Assembly (NCBI RefSeq): GCF_943193195.1
Contig: NZ_CALPDG010000029.1
Location: 1-48,248, forward strand
Length of the DNA: 48,248 bases
Direction of reading: 5' to 3'
Source of the DNA: Mediterraneibacter agrestimuris
GTDB lineage: Bacteria; Bacillota; Clostridia; Lachnospirales; Lachnospiraceae
Below, one piece after another: positions 45,029 through 48,248 of the stretch. The notes under the pieces were generated by a model, which saw only the letters and a list, made by a program, of their open reading frames with translations, was not told the origin of the DNA and did not search any database. How positions within the stretch are numbered: position 1 is the first letter of the stretch; every line of letters starts with the position of its first letter. The position numbers and the translations under genes were made by a program.

Positions 45029-46332
45029 GAAAAAAAAGTAGATATACTACAGTTATTGGGATTGTTCTGATATTATTTTTGATTGGGACAACGGCTTTCT
45101 ATCAAAAGTATATATATTATAAAATGATTGATCCGAAGATTGTGACGGAGGAGCTTTCCAGAGAGTATACAATAGAGAAAGTTATGAATCCAGAAAATAT
45201 GGCGCTTTATATGGCAGAGGCTTTGAAAAAAAATGATTTAGATATGGGGCTTAGAGGCTTCCCTATTGATGAGATGGGATTATATGTAAATGTTACAGAA
45301 ATGCTTGAGCCAACGGATGTGTTTTCGTATACTACAGTGCTGGCTCCTTCAGGAACATATACAGATTATTTCCCACTTACTTCAGCAGAATTAACAAGTG
45401 CTTTTGCAAAAGAATTCGAGACAGTAGAAAAACAGACTGCTGATTTAGGCGAATTAAGCGTGGAACGGATTGATTTTGCAAAGCCGCAAGAACAATTGGA
45501 ATCAAAGGCGCAGCTTGAATTTCAAGAATTGTGCGGAAAATGGCAGGCATCTGCAGTGACGGAAATGAGCGTACTTTTGAAAAATGGTTCTCAGAGATAT
45601 CTGATGGGATTTAGTTTGCTTTCCTATGATGGATATTGGCGGGTGTGCTCTTTGACTTCAGAATTATGTGGAACTACAGAAGATAAGGCAATTCGCGAAA
45701 TAACGTTAGAAGAATATGAAAATCTGACTGACAAAAAAGCAGCGGCTGATGTAGAAAAGTTACTTGAGGAGAGTATTAATGAGACAGTTAGAAAAGAAAA
45801 GAAGGAAATAAAAAAAGAGGAAAAAGAACTGATTTGTTCAGGAGAGGCACTTCTTCCGGCAAATTATTATGTTGTAAATCCCACATATGGAAAGAGTCCG
45901 GAGGATCTGATCGGAGAGTTCACAAAACACATACAAAAAAGAGATTTGCAAATGGTGTTATGCTATGGGAGGATGGATGATGATAGAGAAAAGCTGCATA
46001 CATCAAGTGATATATTAGCTAATCAAAGCGATTTTGCAGCTCAGGTGAAAAACTTTTATTTTAATCTTCTTAGGGGAGCGGATGGAGCGGAGGGAAAAAC
46101 GCTGAACGAGTTAGGTGAATCAGCGGGCACTGTTGTTGCAAAGCTAAATCCGGATAATATGTTTTTTATACAGTTATGGGGGGTAGAACAGGATTCGGAG
46201 AATGAGAATATATATATTGCATCGTATGAATATGCACAAGAAAATTACAAGGTGAAATTTGCATTAAAAAAATCGATAAAGGGATGGCAGATTGAAGAAA
46301 TCTTACAAGTCAAGAAGAATAAGGAGAAGTGA
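45025..46332 (+). CDS. membrane-anchored extracytoplasmic protein with two NTF2-like-looking repeats
   Basis: 435 aa, GTG start overlapping the polymerase stop. One N-terminal membrane span at about 8-26, the rest outside. I recognise no named family. Two parts look alike: a helix-pair opening NPENMALYMAEALKKNDLDMGL (split here by eye from about 50) with a beta end YLMGFSLLSYDGYWRVCSL, and a second opening SPEDLIGEFTKHIQKRDLQMVL near 290 with the end YKVKFALKKSIKGWQIEEI. This is the layout of NTF2-like domains. They are joined by a Lys/Glu coiled-coil-like linker near 240-275. Tight coupling with a Wzy-like gene and a GT-C-like gene suggests an accessory role in polymer export or processing. 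Confidence 0.75.
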   Translation: MRKKSRYTTVIGIVLILFLIGTTAFYQKYIYYKMIDPKIVTEELSREYTIEKVMNPENMALYMAEALKKNDLDMGLRGFPIDEMGLYVNVTEMLEPTDVFSYTTVLAPSGTYTDYFPLTSAELTSAFAKEFETVEKQTADLGELSVERIDFAKPQEQLESKAQLEFQELCGKWQASAVTEMSVLLKNGSQRYLMGFSLLSYDGYWRVCSLTSELCGTTEDKAIREITLEEYENLTDKKAAADVEKLLEESINETVRKEKKEIKKEEKELICSGEALLPANYYVVNPTYGKSPEDLIGEFTKHIQKRDLQMVLCYGRMDDDREKLHTSSDILANQSDFAAQVKNFYFNLLRGADGAEGKTLNELGESAGTVVAKLNPDNMFFIQLWGVEQDSENENIYIASYEYAQENYKVKFALKKSIKGWQIEEILQVKKNKEK

Positions 46333-48089
46333 TGGGGGATTTAAATAGATGCAGCCAAGTGAATAAAATAATAAATCAAGGGAAAAAGGACCACGGTGTC
46401 TTATTTGCAGGCGGTGTCTTGATTATGTTGTTATCCTTATATAATATCAAAAATACAACACAAATGTCGGTGTTAAATGATGAATTTGGATATTGGGCAA
46501 ACGCGGCGTATTTCTATGGATATGACTGGTCCGGGGTGTCTTTTATGTCGCCTTATTATTCATGGGGGTACAGTATACTGTTGATGCCATTGTTTTTGAC
46601 TAAAAATCCGATTATAAGATATCAGTCAGCTCTTGTGATAAATGCGGTGCTATATCTTGGGAGCTATCTGATATCCTACGCCTGCATAAGAAGGATATAC
46701 CCATCCTTAAAGCAATACATATCCATATTTATTTGTATTGCAGCAGCATTATATTCAAATAACCTTTTGCAGGCAAACCTTGCATGGGGAGAAGGGCTGC
46801 TATATTTACTTTTTTGGGCGATATTTTATGTATTGCTTCTTATAAAAGAGAAGCCGCTGAAAAGATATTTCATCCTTTTGGCATTTTTATCAGGATATAT
46901 GTATGCTGTACACCAGCGGTCTGTAGGTGTAGTGATATCAGTGTGTTTGGTTTTGCTGATTTTAAAATGGAAGCATAAAATCACTTTGAAAGAATTGGCT
47001 TATTTCTTTCTCACATTGCTCATGGGATTGTTATGTCATACTATGATAAAATCCGGTATTCAGGAAGCACTTTGGAACGCTCCAGATGCAATGCGAGTAG
47101 GGGTTAATGAATATTCAGGTCAGATGTATAAATTAAAAGTAATTTTTTCTGATGGTGAAATGTTTATGTTTGCAGTAAAAGGTTTTTGTGCAAAGGTTTT
47201 TTATCTGTGTGCGTCTACCTGTATGTTATTTGTCTGGGGAGTAATTGTATTTAGTAAAGAAATATTGATTACATTTCGAAGAAGAATGCAAATTTCAGCA
47301 GAGTCACTATTTTGCATACTGTCTGTTTTGACAACGCTGGGAATTAATACAATATTTAATGTTCGGACATATAGAATTGATGCGATCCTTTACGGACGGT
47401 ATACAGAATTTGTGATAGGTCCATTCTTATTGATGGGGATTTCAAGTCTTTTTAGGAATAAGAAACTATCTAAAAAGACAATTGGTTTTTCAGTAGGAGT
47501 TTTCCTTTTGTTAGGAATGTTTATCAAAGGATATATCCATCAGGGAAGTGATTATCTTGCTACAATGAGTGTGGGAACGAGTTTATTTTATAATAAAGAG
47601 TTAGATGAGTTTGCAGTACGATATGCCTTTGGAATACCAGTTCTTTTGGGAATCATATTTATATTGTTGAGCAGAGCAAAAAAGAAATATGTAAGCTGTC
47701 TTGGAGTGATTCCTATCGTTATATTTTGGAGTGTATCTTCTAATAATGTGTTGAAAAACACAGTGAATATATGGCAGGAAGGAGTATCGGAACTATGCAA
47801 TATATCCTCTGTGATAGAAGCAAATGATAAAGATATCCCGGTTTATTTTGTATATAATCCGGATATGGAAGGGGTAAACTGGAGTGTAGAACGGATACAA
47901 TATCAGTTGGAAGATAGAGAAATTCAACATATCACATATGAGGAGGCTAATCAATTAGAGGAAGATTGCTTTATCATTCATCTTCTGGAGTATGGATTTG
48001 ATATGAACAAATATAAGGTTGCAGCAACCGGAGATTATTATTATTTGTTTGTGCCTATTGAATTTGATTATAAGGGATTGGAAGAATAG
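46332..48089 (+). CDS. polytopic GT-C-like membrane protein
   Basis: 585 aa with about twelve spans up to residue 490, then a soluble C-terminal domain of about 95 residues. The first outer loop has NDEFGYWANAAYFYGYDW, an acidic DE pair where GT-C enzymes (PMT/ArnT type, using polyprenyl-phosphate sugars) keep the catalytic acid. VHQRSVGV near 197 and YGRYTEFVIGPF near 357 are other conserved-looking spots. The ATG at 46332 is 5 nt after AAGGAG and shares one base with the preceding stop; a GTG at 46329 is the alternative. It could add a side-branch sugar outside the membrane. No terminator follows. Confidence 0.75.
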   Translation: MGDLNRCSQVNKIINQGKKDHGVLFAGGVLIMLLSLYNIKNTTQMSVLNDEFGYWANAAYFYGYDWSGVSFMSPYYSWGYSILLMPLFLTKNPIIRYQSALVINAVLYLGSYLISYACIRRIYPSLKQYISIFICIAAALYSNNLLQANLAWGEGLLYLLFWAIFYVLLLIKEKPLKRYFILLAFLSGYMYAVHQRSVGVVISVCLVLLILKWKHKITLKELAYFFLTLLMGLLCHTMIKSGIQEALWNAPDAMRVGVNEYSGQMYKLKVIFSDGEMFMFAVKGFCAKVFYLCASTCMLFVWGVIVFSKEILITFRRRMQISAESLFCILSVLTTLGINTIFNVRTYRIDAILYGRYTEFVIGPFLLMGISSLFRNKKLSKKTIGFSVGVFLLLGMFIKGYIHQGSDYLATMSVGTSLFYNKELDEFAVRYAFGIPVLLGIIFILLSRAKKKYVSCLGVIPIVIFWSVSSNNVLKNTVNIWQEGVSELCNISSVIEANDKDIPVYFVYNPDMEGVNWSVERIQYQLEDREIQHITYEEANQLEEDCFIIHLLEYGFDMNKYKVAATGDYYYLFVPIEFDYKGLEE

Positions 48090-48106
48090 TTTGTATATAG
48101 AGTAAA

Positions 48107-48247
48107 TTGGCAACTGAGAAAACACTAAAAAATACAGGGTGGGGGTAAAATAAATAAATAGTGGAAATGTATGTAGAATTATGATATAATATGTTGGGAT
48201 TAGGCGAAAAGAAATAAAAAAGTATAAGAATCCTTAAGTTGGCAACT
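48107..48247. repeat. 9-bp direct repeat TTGGCAACT near the right edge
   Basis: TTGGCAACT occurs at 48107-48115 and again at 48239-48247, bracketing the edge promoter. The second copy sits in a small palindrome AAGTT-GGC-AACTT. The meaning is unknown; chance is possible. Confidence 0.3.
48162..48190 (+). promoter_or_regulatory. promoter for a gene beyond the right edge
   Basis: TGGAAA (48162-48167), a 17-nt spacer and TATAAT (48185-48190) preceded by the extended -10 TGA. The start would be near 48197 and no gene begins before the window ends. Confidence 0.65.
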
Positions 48248-48248
48248 T

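Overview
The window looks like chromosome of a low-GC, Gram-positive anaerobe of the Lachnospiraceae (Clostridia). The evidence is the strong AGGAGG-type ribosome binding sites, the Gram-positive type LexA box, the cdaA-cdaR pair, the MreB/RecD2/ComF neighbourhood, and LCP (LytR-CpsA-Psr) enzymes for joining glycans to a Gram-positive wall. This is family-level inference; I cannot name the species. I see no tRNA, rRNA, CRISPR array or complete insertion sequence.

Layout. (1) 1-1130: accessory patch with the 5' end of a minus-strand gene cut by the window edge, an unrecognised AT-rich gene, and a gene remnant. (2) 1086-6283: uvrB and uvrA (nucleotide excision repair) behind a LexA box and an unusually structured leader. 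(3) 6360-10654: terminator, a second structured leader, then a MreB-like gene, recD2 and a comF-type gene. (4) 10734-15716: two membrane proteins of unknown function, cdaA and cdaR (c-di-AMP synthesis and its regulator), an HPr-like protein and a sugar nucleotidyltransferase, closed by a bidirectional terminator. (5) 15820-48089: a glycan assembly region of about 32 kb. It begins with a divergent glycosyltransferase (minus strand). Everything else is on the plus strand: three polyprenyl-phosphate sugar-1-phosphate transferases (PGTs), eleven further GT-A or GT-B glycosyltransferases, one GT-C-like protein, a flippase, two polymerase/ligase-like proteins, two LCP ligases, and a cohesin-like membrane protein with an extremely acidic cytoplasmic tail.

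How it fits together. The PGTs start undecaprenyl-diphosphate-linked glycans. CapD and the DegT aminotransferase probably make a UDP-4-amino-4,6-dideoxy-HexNAc for the small PGT. The glycosyltransferases extend the unit, the flippase exports it, polymerases join units, and the LCP proteins attach the product to the wall. Three initiators and two polymerases point either to two polysaccharides or to a layered locus with a variable right part, roughly 29.7-48.1 kb, which looks AT-richer by eye. The most unusual unit is 19.4-24.4 kb: two LCP proteins with very basic cytoplasmic N-termini flank a membrane protein with a very acidic cytoplasmic tail. The most unusual non-coding features are the nested inverted repeats of the uvrB leader and a matching 11-nt-period direct repeat upstream of two glycan transcription units.
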